Below are positions 1 through 9,774 of a DNA stretch of 64,000 bases, one piece after another (position 1 is the stretch's first letter; every line of letters begins with the position of its first letter). Location of the stretch: NCBI GenBank assembly GCA_030632885.1, contig DAOVTW010000009.1:1-64000 (forward strand), given 5' to 3'. Made by a program: the position numbers and the translations under genes. The notes below the pieces were generated by a model. It ran no database searches and had not been told where the DNA came from. It was given only the letters and a program-made list of their open reading frames with translations. Origin of the DNA: JAIOSM01 sp023143455. Its GTDB lineage: Bacteria > Desulfobacterota > Desulfobacteria > Desulfobacterales > Desulfobacteraceae.

Positions 1-114
1 ATTGATGTTGAGATAGGAATAGCTAAGTTTGAGGGCAGATATTATGAAGGTTTTATGCCTGTTCTTGGCTGCCCAGGTTGTAATCAAGAAACAATGGAAT
101 ATGTATCAGGCTAA
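1..114 (+). CDS. C-terminal end of an unidentified protein, cut by the window edge
   Basis: The first frame is open from the window edge for 37 codons and ends at TAA (112-114). The visible tail contains a CPGC pair of cysteines, which could bind metal or form a disulfide. No family can be assigned from so short a piece. It may be the end of a real gene upstream or part of the decayed stretch that follows. Confidence 0.35.
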   Translation: MDVEIGIAKFEGRYYEGFMPVLGCPGCNQETMEYVSG

Positions 115-612
115 AGTCCGCACGATAGTGCGCTAAGTTCACAAGTACTACAATCATTGGTGAGTTTAGCCATTGTTTTCGTTCAAAACATCATCGAATA
201 ACAGACAAGAGACCCATTACGCTATATCACGTATTTCTAATTTTTTGTTAGTCGCTTCAGGTCACTGGCAAATTCTTATTAATAATGAAGAGATTTCTTA
301 AGTCTCCTTAAATATAACATAAACATGCTGACGGACAAGCCACAGATGTTTATGGTTCTTTTTTCGATAAAAATACGAATATGGATGTTGGTCTAACTCA
401 AGGATTATTATCCCTGTACGTAGTATTCAGAAGCTCAAATTCTTATAGATATCAAAAATATACTGAAGCTGTAGTTTAAAGAAAAAATATTCCGGTGAAT
501 GCAAGTATTTGTGGCTTTATGCCTGCAACCTCTACATAATTAAAATTTCTATTAAAGCCGAAACCTTCGAGAGTAGCTCAATAGTCCAGATCCACTCCTG
601 CGTTTTGTTATA
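115..612. other. Gene-poor stretch with a possible decayed reading frame
   Basis: No intact gene is visible. A + strand frame is open from about 318 to 477, then has a TAA and continues in the same frame to a second stop near 540. This could be a decayed gene, but I do not recognise the translation. Near the start, GGCTAAA (about 110) and TTTAGCC (about 165) are complementary and enclose a small GCAC/GTGC hairpin, so a terminator-like fold after the preceding gene is possible. Confidence 0.3.
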
Positions 613-1068
613 TTAATATTTACTAAACTCCAATAATAATTCATCTATAACAGGATCAATTTTTGCTTTTGTACCTTTCCATTTATTAGCAAAATTAAAA
701 CTAAACGCTCCTCCAGCAATATGAAATACGCCCACTCCTACAATTATATCAGATTTATGTACCTTAATTTCGGCGTGACTCAAATAAAGCGCTACATCCC
801 AAGATTGTTTAGCTGTATAAGTAACGGTATATTCACAGGTACTATTTTTAAAATCAGAAACGATCTCTGCGGATATTCCACGTTTTTCAAATCCATCTTT
901 CAGAACACTTAAAAAATCAGCGACTTTGACTTCTTTGTTTTCAACGACACAAACTTTTTTAATAGGGTTAATTTTAATGTCAACTCTTTTCGGCTCAATT
1001 GCTGATGAGCAACTTGTTAAAGCAATTGCAATAAGTATCAACGCTACTACATCTGATTTTCTATTCAT
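613..1068 (-). CDS. Small lipoprotein, Sbal_3080-like
   Basis: This 151-residue protein starts with a lipoprotein signal peptide: two basic residues, a hydrophobic stretch, and a lipobox LTSC with the lipidated Cys at about residue 20. The rest resembles the Sbal_3080 family of small lipoproteins in the pattern around ENKEV near the start, a Cys before a TYTAK-like strand, and a WDVALYLSHAEIKV segment. The family has no known function. The mature protein should be anchored to a membrane facing the periplasm. The gene stands alone, with about 390 bp of AT-rich DNA upstream. The family call is from memory of its pattern and is moderate. Confidence 0.6.
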   Translation of the reverse strand: MNRKSDVVALILIAIALTSCSSAIEPKRVDIKINPIKKVCVVENKEVKVADFLSVLKDGFEKRGISAEIVSDFKNSTCEYTVTYTAKQSWDVALYLSHAEIKVHKSDIIVGVGVFHIAGGAFSFNFANKWKGTKAKIDPVIDELLLEFSKY

Positions 1069-1458
1069 ATTTTTCTCCTAAGAAAACATTAATTTAAACA
1101 AACTGTGGCAAATCTTATTAATATAACAATTATATACCTCTTGACATAATCCTCTTGGTTACCAACAATCTTAATTAAAAACGCTTAAATATCAAGGCTT
1201 AAAGTCTTATATTGAATATATATGAAATGTTAAATTAAAAATATCAATAAATATCTATCAAACAAGAATATGATTGTAAATAAAACAGGCATTTAAATAA
1301 AAATGTTCAACCGGTGGAAGAAAAGACAATCAGATGCAGTATGGGTTAAACCAATGAATCAAAATTTGTAATATTCTATGCTAAATTTTGTTATGGCAAA
1401 TATCCAAATCTTAACATCAGGACTTGAAAAGGAAGGATACATAACATAGAATACTTTT
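1069..1458. other. Intergenic region between divergent genes
   Basis: About 390 bp of very AT-rich DNA separate the lipoprotein gene (- strand) from the methyltransferase gene (+ strand). It should contain the promoters of both. I see no RNA gene or convincing repeat. An AAGGAAGGA purine run (about 1429-1437) lies some 20 bases upstream of the 1459 ATG, too far for an ideal ribosome binding site. Confidence 0.4.
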
Positions 1459-2229
1459 ATGGGACATATATTTACTTTTAATGATGCAAATGCCTACGAT
1501 TCCTGGTTTAAGGATAAAAAAAATGAGCATGTCTTTAATCTTGAAGCAAGCATGTTCATTGATATGCTTTCACCCCTTAGAGGGCAAAGATTTCTTGATA
1601 TAGGATGTGGTTCCGGAAAAAGCATTGAACCCTTGCTTAAATCAGGGCTTCAAATTTCAGGAATTGATCCTTCGCCATATATGCTTGATATTGCAGAAAA
1701 AAAATTTAAAAACAAAGTTGATCTTTTTAGAGGGTTTGCAGAAGATCTTCCCTTTGAAGATAATTCTTTTGAATATTCATCTCTTTTCACAAGCCTTGAA
1801 TATACTGAATTACCTGCAAAGGCAATTGAAGAGGCGTGCAGGGTTACAAAAGATAAAATTTTTGTGGGTGTGTTAAATAAATACTCTCCGTTTAATGCAA
1901 TCACAATGATCAGAAGCCTGTTTACAGATAGTATATTTTCAAAAGCTCAGTTTTTTAGTATTTGGGAGCTTAAACAACTTATATTTTCAATTTTGGGCAA
2001 GGTTCCAGTATTATGGAGAACAACTCCGCAGATTCCAATAGTTTATGGGAAATACTCTTTATTTATGGAAGACCAGTTTCTGGTTCAAAAATCACCACTT
2101 GGAAGTATGATAGGTATGACAATAATGCCTGTTCCAAAATTCAGAGTTCGACCCCTTGGAGTAAAAAGTAAATCTGCAGCAAGATATAAGCCTGCAGCAG
2201 GATTTGCACGGAATATTGAGCAGGGGTAA
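1459..2229 (+). CDS. Class I SAM-dependent methyltransferase
   Basis: A 256-residue protein with a Methyltransf_11-type Rossmann fold. Motif I (FLDIGCGSGKS) is near residues 45-55, the acidic end of strand 2 (GIDPS) near 70, and a LPFEDNSFE motif near 100. The C-terminal third, with PVPKFRVRPLG, is not typical of a named enzyme. It is 9 bp upstream of the AmrS-like gene and heads a compact + strand run with UbiA and UbiX. A quinone-related methylation is therefore possible, but no MenG/UbiE-specific feature can be named. Confidence 0.75.
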   Translation: MGHIFTFNDANAYDSWFKDKKNEHVFNLEASMFIDMLSPLRGQRFLDIGCGSGKSIEPLLKSGLQISGIDPSPYMLDIAEKKFKNKVDLFRGFAEDLPFEDNSFEYSSLFTSLEYTELPAKAIEEACRVTKDKIFVGVLNKYSPFNAITMIRSLFTDSIFSKAQFFSIWELKQLIFSILGKVPVLWRTTPQIPIVYGKYSLFMEDQFLVQKSPLGSMIGMTIMPVPKFRVRPLGVKSKSAARYKPAAGFARNIEQG

Positions 2230-2238
2230 AAATATAGC

Positions 2239-3243
2239 ATGGAAACTTTATTTTACGAAAAATTGAGCAGCAAAAGTGTAAAATGTGGTATTTGTAACCA
2301 TTTTTGCAAAATTAAAGATGGGGAAAAAGGGATATGCAAGGTTCGTGAGAATAGAGATGGAATCCTTGAAACTCTTGTTTATCCAAAAGTTATTGCAAGA
2401 AGCATAGACCCCATTGAAAAAAAACCAATATATCATGTTTTGCCTGGCTCTTCTTCCTACTCCATTGCAAGTGTAGGTTGCAATTTCAGATGTTCCTTTT
2501 GTCAGAATGCGGATATTGCACAGATGCCGTATAATACTGGAGTTATTGATGGCGTTGAAATTCGTCCAAAAGATATTGTGGCCGAGGCAATAAGAAGTGG
2601 ATGTGCGAGCATAGCATATACATATACAGAGCCCACAATATATTTTGAGCTTGCATTAGAGACTGCAAAAATCGCAGCTCAAAATAACATATTAAATGTT
2701 TTTGTAACAAACGGGTTTATGTCAAATAATGTTATAGAAAAGATAGCGCCATATCTTGATGCTGCAAATGTTGATTTAAAGGCATTCAGTGACAAATTTT
2801 ATCAAAAATATTGCAACGCAAGGATTGAACCTGTAAAAGAAAATTTAAAACTAATGAAATCCTTAGGTATAATTGTTGAAGTTACAACTCTGCTCATACC
2901 GGGTCTGAACGACAGCAAAGAAGAGCTGGAACACCTTGCATGTTTTATTAAAGAGGATCTTGGGCAAGAAACCCCATGGCATATCAGCAGATTTCATCCA
3001 AGTCATCAGATGACTGATATTCCTGCTACTTTAATAGAAACCCTTGAAACTGCATATAAAATTGGTAAGGATGCAGGGCTGTATCATGTATACGCAGGAA
3101 ATGCTCCGCAACTTGGGCTTGAAGACACATATTGTCATTCCTGTGGTTCTCTTATTGTAAAAAGAGTTGCATACAATACAGACTCAAATATTAAAGAAGG
3201 CAAATGCCCAAATTGTAAATTTAAAGTTTATGGAATTTATTGA
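2239..3243 (+). CDS. amrS: AmmeMemoRadiSam-system radical SAM enzyme
   Basis: This 334-residue protein starts with cysteine pairs (CGICNHFC, then GICKVR) and has a radical SAM CxxxCxxC cluster motif (CNFRCSFC) near residue 82. It ends with a zinc-ribbon-like CHSCG...CPNC segment. This layout matches AmrS, related to pyruvate-formate-lyase activases. The usual partners AMMECR1 and Memo are not next to it here. The substrate of AmrS is unknown. The gene overlaps the next one at TTGA, so it is probably cotranscribed with ubiA-ubiX. Confidence 0.85.
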   Translation: METLFYEKLSSKSVKCGICNHFCKIKDGEKGICKVRENRDGILETLVYPKVIARSIDPIEKKPIYHVLPGSSSYSIASVGCNFRCSFCQNADIAQMPYNTGVIDGVEIRPKDIVAEAIRSGCASIAYTYTEPTIYFELALETAKIAAQNNILNVFVTNGFMSNNVIEKIAPYLDAANVDLKAFSDKFYQKYCNARIEPVKENLKLMKSLGIIVEVTTLLIPGLNDSKEELEHLACFIKEDLGQETPWHISRFHPSHQMTDIPATLIETLETAYKIGKDAGLYHVYAGNAPQLGLEDTYCHSCGSLIVKRVAYNTDSNIKEGKCPNCKFKVYGIY

Positions 3244-4115
3244 CACTTATGGGAACACTTAAAGATAAAATACTTATTTATGGAAGAATGATAAAATTCT
3301 CCCACACTATTTTTGCCCTTCCTTTTGCTCTTTCAGCAATGATTCTTGCCTGGCAGGAATATGAATTTAAATTATCAGCTCTAATTTTAATTCTTGTTGC
3401 AATGGTGGTCGCAAGATCTGCTGCAATGGGCTTTAATAGAATAGTAGATGCCCAAATTGATAAAAAAAACCCAAGAACTGCTATACGTGAAATACCATCA
3501 GGTATTCTAAAAAAGAGTGAGGCTGTGATGTTTGTAGTGCTCTCTTCAGGTGTTTTTATATTCTCTGCTTTTTTGCTTGGGAAACTATGCTTTATATTGT
3601 CCTTCCCTGTACTGATTTTTCTCATGTTTTATTCATTTACCAAAAGATTTACAAAGTATTGCCATGTTTTCCTGGGATGCGCCATAGGACTTGCTCCCAT
3701 AGGCGCATGGGTAGCAATCACAAATTCATTATCTGTCAGCATAATCTTTCTCTCTATCGCGCTTATGACATATATTGCAGGGTTTGATATTTTGTATTCC
3801 TGCCAGGATATAGAATTTGACAAAGCCCAGGGGCTTTTTTCTTTCCCTGCTCAATTTGGTGCAAAAAAAGCAATGTTTATTGCAAAAACCCTTCATTTGT
3901 TTACAATTATTTGTTTGATACTGATGCAATACCTTTTTAGCATGCACTCTGTTTTTTATATTTTTCTCGTGATAATTGGCATATTGCTTATAATCGAACA
4001 CATGCTTGTAAGGCCTGACAATTTAAAGCATATTAATATAGCTTTTTTTCATATGAATAGCCTTATTTCTATTGTGCTGCTTACAGGTGTAATTATTGAG
4101 ACACTATTAAAATGA
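3240..4115 (+). CDS. ubiA: UbiA-family polyprenyltransferase
   Basis: A 291-residue integral membrane protein with about eight to nine hydrophobic segments and both UbiA Asp-rich motifs: NRIVDAQID near residue 66 and DIEFDKAQG near 191. The family attaches polyprenyl diphosphate to aromatic acids in quinone synthesis. The UbiX gene directly downstream (ATGA overlap) fits a menaquinone route, for example the late steps of the futalosine pathway, where UbiA-, UbiX- and UbiD-like proteins (MqnP and partners) act. That assignment is inference. The TTG at 3240 overlaps the upstream stop; an ATG at 3249 is an equally plausible start. Confidence 0.85.
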   Translation: MTLMGTLKDKILIYGRMIKFSHTIFALPFALSAMILAWQEYEFKLSALILILVAMVVARSAAMGFNRIVDAQIDKKNPRTAIREIPSGILKKSEAVMFVVLSSGVFIFSAFLLGKLCFILSFPVLIFLMFYSFTKRFTKYCHVFLGCAIGLAPIGAWVAITNSLSVSIIFLSIALMTYIAGFDILYSCQDIEFDKAQGLFSFPAQFGAKKAMFIAKTLHLFTIICLILMQYLFSMHSVFYIFLVIIGILLIIEHMLVRPDNLKHINIAFFHMNSLISIVLLTGVIIETLLK

Positions 4116-4726
4116 AAAGCAAAAAAACCCCTATAGAAAAATTTGTTATTTCTATTTGTGGAGCTTCCGGGTCAATTTATGGGATAAGGCTCTTAAAAGC
4201 GCTCCTCAGTAAACCTGTGCATGTTTTTTTAATTATTTCTTCAGCCGGGTACAAAGTGTTGGAACATGAAACAAAGTTTAAGGAGTTTTCGTCATTTTTA
4301 GATTTTTTAAAAAGTCAGAATGTTATTCTTCATAAAGATGCATGTTTAGAAATGCTTGATGCCGATGATATTGCAGGTGCTCCAGCCAGTGGATCCTTTA
4401 TCCATTCTGGTATGGCAATAGCCCCATGTTCCATGAAAACCCTTGCACAAATCTCATCTGGTATTGCTGATAACCTTATCACAAGAGCTGCTGATGTTGC
4501 CCTAAAAGAAAAACGAAGGCTTGTTCTTCTACCCAGAGAAACACCTTTTAGCCTGATTCATCTTAATAATATGACAAAAGCATTAAAAGCCGGTGCAACC
4601 ATAATCCCACCGTCTCCATCTTTTTACTCACACCCCAAAACCATTGAAGAGCTTACGGACACTGTGGTTGCAAGAGTTCTTGATCATCTTGGTGTTGATA
4701 ATGACCTTGTAAAAAGATGGACATAA
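4112..4726 (+). CDS. ubiX: UbiX flavin prenyltransferase
   Basis: A 204-residue flavoprotein that links a dimethylallyl group to FMN, giving the prenyl-FMN cofactor of UbiD-type decarboxylases. The N-terminal GASGSIYGIRLL motif binds FMN. The IAPCSMKTLAQISSGIADN segment and the later RETPFSLIHLNNM segment are family hallmarks. Length is normal. It overlaps ubiA by ATGA and overlaps the next gene by 10 bp, indicating translational coupling. A UbiD partner is not in this window. Confidence 0.92.
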   Translation: MKSKKTPIEKFVISICGASGSIYGIRLLKALLSKPVHVFLIISSAGYKVLEHETKFKEFSSFLDFLKSQNVILHKDACLEMLDADDIAGAPASGSFIHSGMAIAPCSMKTLAQISSGIADNLITRAADVALKEKRRLVLLPRETPFSLIHLNNMTKALKAGATIIPPSPSFYSHPKTIEELTDTVVARVLDHLGVDNDLVKRWT

Positions 4727-6036
4727 GTAACAAAAAAACAGAACAGATAATTTCAATCCTTCAAAAAAATGGATTTAAAGCTCTTATTGTAGGTGGATCT
4801 GTCCGTGATTTTCTACTTGGCCAAAAAGCTTTGGATTTTGATATTTTAACGGATGCATCATTTGATCAAATCGCTACCATTTTTAAATCTGAGAAAGTCA
4901 AAATAGTAGGGCAAGCCTTTAAGATTTGCCTTGTAAATAACATAGAAGTATCTCCTGCACGGTTTAAAGGATCTAATAATAATGAGAATAGTTTTCCAAA
5001 AAACGATCTTGAAATGCGAGATTTTACAATAAACAGCATGGCTTATGATTTAGAAAATAAAACCATAATTGATCTGTTTTCTGGAAAAGACGATCTTACA
5101 AAAAGAATAGTAAGGTTTACAAAAAACCCATACCAAAGGATAATGGAAGACCCTTTAAGAATAATCAGGGCTTGCAGAATTGCATCATTAATTAATGGCA
5201 GTATTGAGCCTATCTCTAAAAAAGCATTAATAGATAAAAATATTCTTGTTAAAAACAAGGTTTCCTATGAACGGATCAGAATTGAAATACTTAAGGCAAT
5301 GCAACATAAAAAACCATCTTTATTCTTTAAGTATCTTCATGAAATTAAGGTTTTAAAATATATATTCCCTTGTCTTGAACAATGCTTTGATCTTGATGGA
5401 GGACCATTCCATGGAGAAACAGTATTTGAACATAGCATGATGACAGGGGATGCAATATCTCCTAAATACCCTTTATTGAGACTTGCAGGATTTCTCCATG
5501 ATGCAGGTAAGTATGATGCAGCAGCCCGGAAGAATGGCAGGCTCTCATTTGCAGGGCATGAAAAACACACAGACAAAATTCAATCTGATCTTAAAGCTTT
5601 AAGATTCAGCAATATTGATATTAAATATATTGTTTCTATTGTTCATATTCACATGCGACCCCTTAGGGATGACACAACACCAAAAGCTGTGAGAAAAATT
5701 TTACGCACTCTTCATCAAAACAATATAGATTTTCATGATTTTTTAAGAATTAGAATAGCAGATAAAAAAGCAAATCTTGCCAAAAAGCCCTATACTTTTT
5801 TTGAAATCAAAACACGTTTTATAAAATTACTACAAGAAATAGATTCTGATAAAAACCCGGCTTTTACTATAGAAGACCTTGAAATATCAGGAAGAGATAT
5901 AATGCAGCTACTAAATATCAGTCAGAGCCCAAAAGTTGGACAGATTTTAGAATATCTTTTTGAACAAGTTTTGGAAGACCCAATGTTAAACACCAGAGAG
6001 GCGCTTGAAAAACTTATATTGGAATACCAATTATAA
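4717..6036 (+). CDS. cca: CCA tRNA nucleotidyltransferase with HD domain
   Basis: A 439-residue class II nucleotidyltransferase. The head has GGSVRDFLLG (residues about 23-32) and the catalytic DFDILTDA pair of aspartates. The RNA/nucleotide-binding neck follows (DFTINSMAYD, EDPLRIIRACR). A C-terminal HD phosphohydrolase domain contains FLHDAGK near residue 258. Such proteins repair the 3' CCA end of tRNAs. An A- or CC-adding or poly(A) polymerase specificity cannot be excluded from sequence. The last 23 bp overlap the end of the convergent histidine kinase gene. Confidence 0.88.
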   Translation: MDISNKKTEQIISILQKNGFKALIVGGSVRDFLLGQKALDFDILTDASFDQIATIFKSEKVKIVGQAFKICLVNNIEVSPARFKGSNNNENSFPKNDLEMRDFTINSMAYDLENKTIIDLFSGKDDLTKRIVRFTKNPYQRIMEDPLRIIRACRIASLINGSIEPISKKALIDKNILVKNKVSYERIRIEILKAMQHKKPSLFFKYLHEIKVLKYIFPCLEQCFDLDGGPFHGETVFEHSMMTGDAISPKYPLLRLAGFLHDAGKYDAAARKNGRLSFAGHEKHTDKIQSDLKALRFSNIDIKYIVSIVHIHMRPLRDDTTPKAVRKILRTLHQNNIDFHDFLRIRIADKKANLAKKPYTFFEIKTRFIKLLQEIDSDKNPAFTIEDLEISGRDIMQLLNISQSPKVGQILEYLFEQVLEDPMLNTREALEKLILEYQL

Positions 6037-8461
6037 AAGTTGTTCCCTTCCCTTCTTTTGAACTTACATCAAGAGTTCCTTTATGCAAGTCAGTGATAAT
6101 AAAATATGATACTGACAATCCAAGACCTGTTCCTACTCCGATCTCTTTTGTTGAGAAAAACGGTTCAAATATTTTCCCTCGAATATTTAAGGGAATTCCC
6201 GGGCCATTATCACAAATTTCAATTTTCAACATGTCTTCATTAGGATTAATATTGATTATGAATTCAGGGTTTTTAAGATTTGGAACTTCGGCCATTGCAT
6301 GGGCACCATTTATTAAAATATTTAAAAACACTTGCTGGATTTTACTACTTTCACATTTTATCTCAGGTGTATTAGTGCCATAATTTCGAGTGATTTTTAT
6401 TTTTTTAAAGTCAAATTTTGATTTTAAGTCATAATCAGTTGCAGCAAGCTCGATTGTTTTATCCATTAAAGTCATAATATTGCAACGTACAAACACAGAT
6501 TCGCTTTTTCTGGAAAAAGAGAGCATATCTCTTACAATGGTTGCAGCTCGTGTTCCTGATGAATTAATATGATCCAGCACTGATGAAAGCTCTCTTTTTT
6601 TGATATATTCTTTTATTGTCTCAAAAGTTGTACCGCATTCCTCTGCGGCTTGAATGTTTGCCGGTAAATCCTTTATAAGTCTGTTCTCTAAAACCTGTGT
6701 GGCGGTTAAAATGCCCGAAAGAGGGTTGTTGATCTCATGAGCCATACCAGCAGCAAGCCCACCAACAGAAAGCATTTTTTCAGACTGTATTACCATTTCT
6801 TCCATTTGAACTTTTTCAGTAACATCATCAACTCTGATAACTCCGCCGTTGGTTTTATCTGAGATTAAAGGGAATACAAAAATATCTTCATATTTGGTTT
6901 CAGCACTATTGTCTTCTTTGCGTTTAATTTTTGTTTCAGCAGAGGGCTTTCCGGTTTTCAAAGTTTTTTTGATAAGATTAATTTCATGATCAGAAAATGG
7001 AAAACATTCTACTACTAAACTTCCTTCAGCATCTGTTGAAAGAATACCTGTGATTTGCTCTGCTTTTTTATTCCATTGCACGACCTTCATATCCATATCC
7101 ACAGTTATTAACGAAGAAGGCATTGAATCTGTTACATTTTTAAAAAGCACTTTGAGCTCGTTAGTTTTCAAAAAGGATTGTTCCAGAGCAATTTCTTTTT
7201 GCATTCTGTCAATGACCAACTGGTTGGCAAGGCTTCCAATAAACTTAAATTCCTGAAATTGCAGCTCTTCCATTTTTATCATTGTATCACTGTCAGCAGC
7301 TTCTTTGAAAAAATTAATAAAAGTGCTAATGGATTTATTAAACCGATTTGTTATAAAAAAACCTACTCCCAATGAAAAAAGAATAGCAGTTAAGGATATT
7401 AATATGATCGCAATAATATTTTTTTTAAGTTCATTCTCATATTTTTTATTCTCAATAGCGATGGCTTTTTCCATCTCGTCTAAATATACACCTGTTCCAA
7501 TAGTCCAGTTCCAGTCTTTGATATGCATGACAAAACTCATTTTAGGCAGTATTTTGCCGGAGCTTGGCTTTTTCCATAAATATTGATAATACCCATTGTT
7601 TTTATTATTTATTGCTGTATCAATAAGTTTTGCAATAACCTTTTCACCATTTTTTGAAGTATAATCTAATATAAATTTTCTATTAAACTCTTCTAAAGGG
7701 TGATAAAGGCAAAAACCATTGTTTTGAAGAACAAAAATATATTGATTTTTACTCTTGCCCATCTCAGCAATTCTGTCTAAGACCTCATCTTTTACATTTC
7801 TTTCTGTGTCACTTAAGTGCGTACCTGCACCAATAATCCAGTTAAACGGTTCGAATTTTTTAACAAAGACAATTTTAAAAGACTCTACAATATCTTTTGT
7901 ACTCTTTTTCTCTTTATATCTATAAAATCCAGAACCTTTAGTCTCAGCGATTTGTATCATTGTCAAATTGTCATTGAAAAGTTGAGTTTCAGATGCAACA
8001 CTTGCTTCAAGTTCAGGTTTATCCGCATTAAGCCTGTATGACCCATCATTGTTAAAAATAAAAAAATATTCTTTATTTCCCCAGTGAATTGGCCTTAAAG
8101 CTTCTTTAATTTCAAGCATAAGTTGGCTCGGGTTCGTTGTTTTATTAATGCTGTAGATATGATTTGCAACGGAATATGCATTTAATACATGATTTTTTAA
8201 GCTTGCTTTCACTCTTTGTTCTGTATTGCTTTTTTTATATTTAATAAAGTTATGAACATTTTGTATATCATTGTATATTATTTCTTTATAAAACTGAGTG
8301 TAGCTTTGTTCTGTTTTTTTTATTATTTCTTTATGCTGCCTGTGCATTTTATAGGTTAAAAAAATTTCAACAATTATCGCCATAACAGCGATAGCCAGGA
8401 TTACATTTAATAATGCAGCCCCTGCAATTGTACGTGGATTTATGATTTCTTTTATTTTCAT
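6014..8461 (-). CDS. Membrane sensor histidine kinase with tandem Cache domains and PAS
   Basis: An 815-residue kinase. An N-terminal membrane segment (about 15-35) is followed by two periplasmic Cache_2-type modules, ending in WIIGAGTHLSDTE near 215 and WTIGTGVYLDEME near 330. A second membrane segment (about 345-370) and a linker lead to a PAS domain (MPSSLITVDMDMKVVQWN, about 450). The H-box is GMAHEINNPLSG near 570, and the ATPase has GPGIPLNIRGKIFEPFFSTK and GTGLGLS. It has no receiver domain, and no response regulator is adjacent. The ligand is unknown; Cache domains often bind small acids or amines. Confidence 0.88.
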   Translation of the reverse strand: MKIKEIINPRTIAGAALLNVILAIAVMAIIVEIFLTYKMHRQHKEIIKKTEQSYTQFYKEIIYNDIQNVHNFIKYKKSNTEQRVKASLKNHVLNAYSVANHIYSINKTTNPSQLMLEIKEALRPIHWGNKEYFFIFNNDGSYRLNADKPELEASVASETQLFNDNLTMIQIAETKGSGFYRYKEKKSTKDIVESFKIVFVKKFEPFNWIIGAGTHLSDTERNVKDEVLDRIAEMGKSKNQYIFVLQNNGFCLYHPLEEFNRKFILDYTSKNGEKVIAKLIDTAINNKNNGYYQYLWKKPSSGKILPKMSFVMHIKDWNWTIGTGVYLDEMEKAIAIENKKYENELKKNIIAIILISLTAILFSLGVGFFITNRFNKSISTFINFFKEAADSDTMIKMEELQFQEFKFIGSLANQLVIDRMQKEIALEQSFLKTNELKVLFKNVTDSMPSSLITVDMDMKVVQWNKKAEQITGILSTDAEGSLVVECFPFSDHEINLIKKTLKTGKPSAETKIKRKEDNSAETKYEDIFVFPLISDKTNGGVIRVDDVTEKVQMEEMVIQSEKMLSVGGLAAGMAHEINNPLSGILTATQVLENRLIKDLPANIQAAEECGTTFETIKEYIKKRELSSVLDHINSSGTRAATIVRDMLSFSRKSESVFVRCNIMTLMDKTIELAATDYDLKSKFDFKKIKITRNYGTNTPEIKCESSKIQQVFLNILINGAHAMAEVPNLKNPEFIININPNEDMLKIEICDNGPGIPLNIRGKIFEPFFSTKEIGVGTGLGLSVSYFIITDLHKGTLDVSSKEGKGTTFIIGIPI

Positions 8462-8737
8462 TTTTTTGAAGTAGTTAATTGCTTTACCATTGTATTATAT
8501 TTAGTTAATATAGATAGGGATTGATTAAAAGACAATAACTAAATTTTTTAAAAAAAACAAAGAAAAGCATTGGATATAACAAAAATAAAAACTTACTTTT
8601 TAAAAATGATTTCAAATTTTTTTACCTGGATTGCAAAAGGCGTTGAAAAAGAAACAAAAAACAATAATTTCTGCAATACATGACATAAAAAAAAGTAAAG
8701 CCCTGTCAGGGTTTTATAAAACTTTTCAGGAGAGTTA

Positions 8738-9589
8738 ATGAAGATATATAATGATTGTTTCCCTTGTATCCTTAAGGGTTCCCTTTATGCAGCACGGCTT
8801 GCCACTGATGATGAAATTGTGCATAGAGAAATAATGAAAGAAACAATGGCAAAGTTAAGCTCAAGCAAACTTCATGATCCACCACCATTAATTGCACAAC
8901 ACACTCAAAGACAAATAAAAAAAATAACCGGTAACCATGATCCGTACAAAAAGTTAAAAATAAAATATAATCAATTTGCAAAAAAAATTCTGCCAGAGCT
9001 TGAAGCCTTGGTTAATGAAGCTGACAATCCTTTTGAAATTGCAGTTAAAATAGCTATTGCCGGAAATGTAATTGATTTTGGCGCAGTGTCTGATAAGGGA
9101 GAAAAAAATTTTTTAATAGATATACAAAATACAATAAAGGGTGAAATAAAAGGCAATATTCCTTTGATTCAAGATCGAGTTGTAAAAGCTGAGAAAATAC
9201 TATGGCTGGGAGATAATACAGGGGAAATTGTTCTTGATAGATTGCTGCTTGAACAGATTAACACAAAGAAGGTAACTTATGTTGTACGGGGTGGAGCTAT
9301 TTTGAACGATGCAACAATGGAAGATGCAATAGATGCTGGCATAACTGAAATTGTTAAGGTGATTGATAATGGTATTGATATTCCGGGAACTTTACTTTCA
9401 TGTTGCTCTGAAGAATTTAGAAAAGAATATGCAAAAGCCGATCTGATTATTTCAAAAGGACAGGGAAATTTTGAAACCCTTGATCATGATGACAAAAGAA
9501 TTGTTTATCTTTTTAAAGTCAAATGTCAGGTTGTGGCAAACAATTCTGGGTTTCAAAAAGGTGATAGTGTTGCATTGATGTATGATTAA
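8738..9589 (+). CDS. DUF89 / ARMT1-like damage-control phosphatase family protein
   Basis: A 283-residue protein beginning with the DUF89 signature (DCFPCILKGSLYAAR) and carrying LGDNTGEIVLDRLL near residue 158 and ISKGQGNFE near 240, where family members bind a divalent metal. Members hydrolyse phosphate from damaged or side-product phosphometabolites; the substrate here is unknown. A CAGGAG ribosome binding site lies 6-7 bases before ATG. A short CCCTG-TCAGGG palindrome (about 8701-8711) lies in the leader. The gene borders the repeat R1 and marks the left edge of the island. Confidence 0.85.
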   Translation: MKIYNDCFPCILKGSLYAARLATDDEIVHREIMKETMAKLSSSKLHDPPPLIAQHTQRQIKKITGNHDPYKKLKIKYNQFAKKILPELEALVNEADNPFEIAVKIAIAGNVIDFGAVSDKGEKNFLIDIQNTIKGEIKGNIPLIQDRVVKAEKILWLGDNTGEIVLDRLLLEQINTKKVTYVVRGGAILNDATMEDAIDAGITEIVKVIDNGIDIPGTLLSCCSEEFRKEYAKADLIISKGQGNFETLDHDDKRIVYLFKVKCQVVANNSGFQKGDSVALMYD

Positions 9590-9603
9590 AAAGCAGCCTG
9601 CTC

Positions 9604-9774
9604 ACCTTGTTCCAATTCCGGTCAGGATATCTTTCCTTAGCTGTTTGAACATTTAGCAAAGTTCTAAATTCCCTCAGCTAAACAGCAAGAAACTTGCTGT
9701 TCTTAACGCTCCGGTCATTAAGAACTTTTAGCAAAATAACAAACAAATGCTAAGGAAAGACATCCTGACCTGCC
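9604..9774 (-). repeat. Palindromic repeat R1 (short-loop subfamily)
   Basis: A long imperfect palindrome. The outer arms GGTCAGGATATCTTTCC and GGAAAGACATCCTGACC pair, and so do the inner arms GTTCTAAATT and TTAAGAAC. The core, read on the - strand, is GTTCTTAATG, then a perfect AACAGCAAG/CTTGCTGTT hairpin with a three-base loop, then AATTTAGAAC. It is homologous along its length to R3 at 19854, but lacks the TGTYTGAG loop that R3 has. It starts 14 bp after the DUF89 stop codon. Confidence 0.8.
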
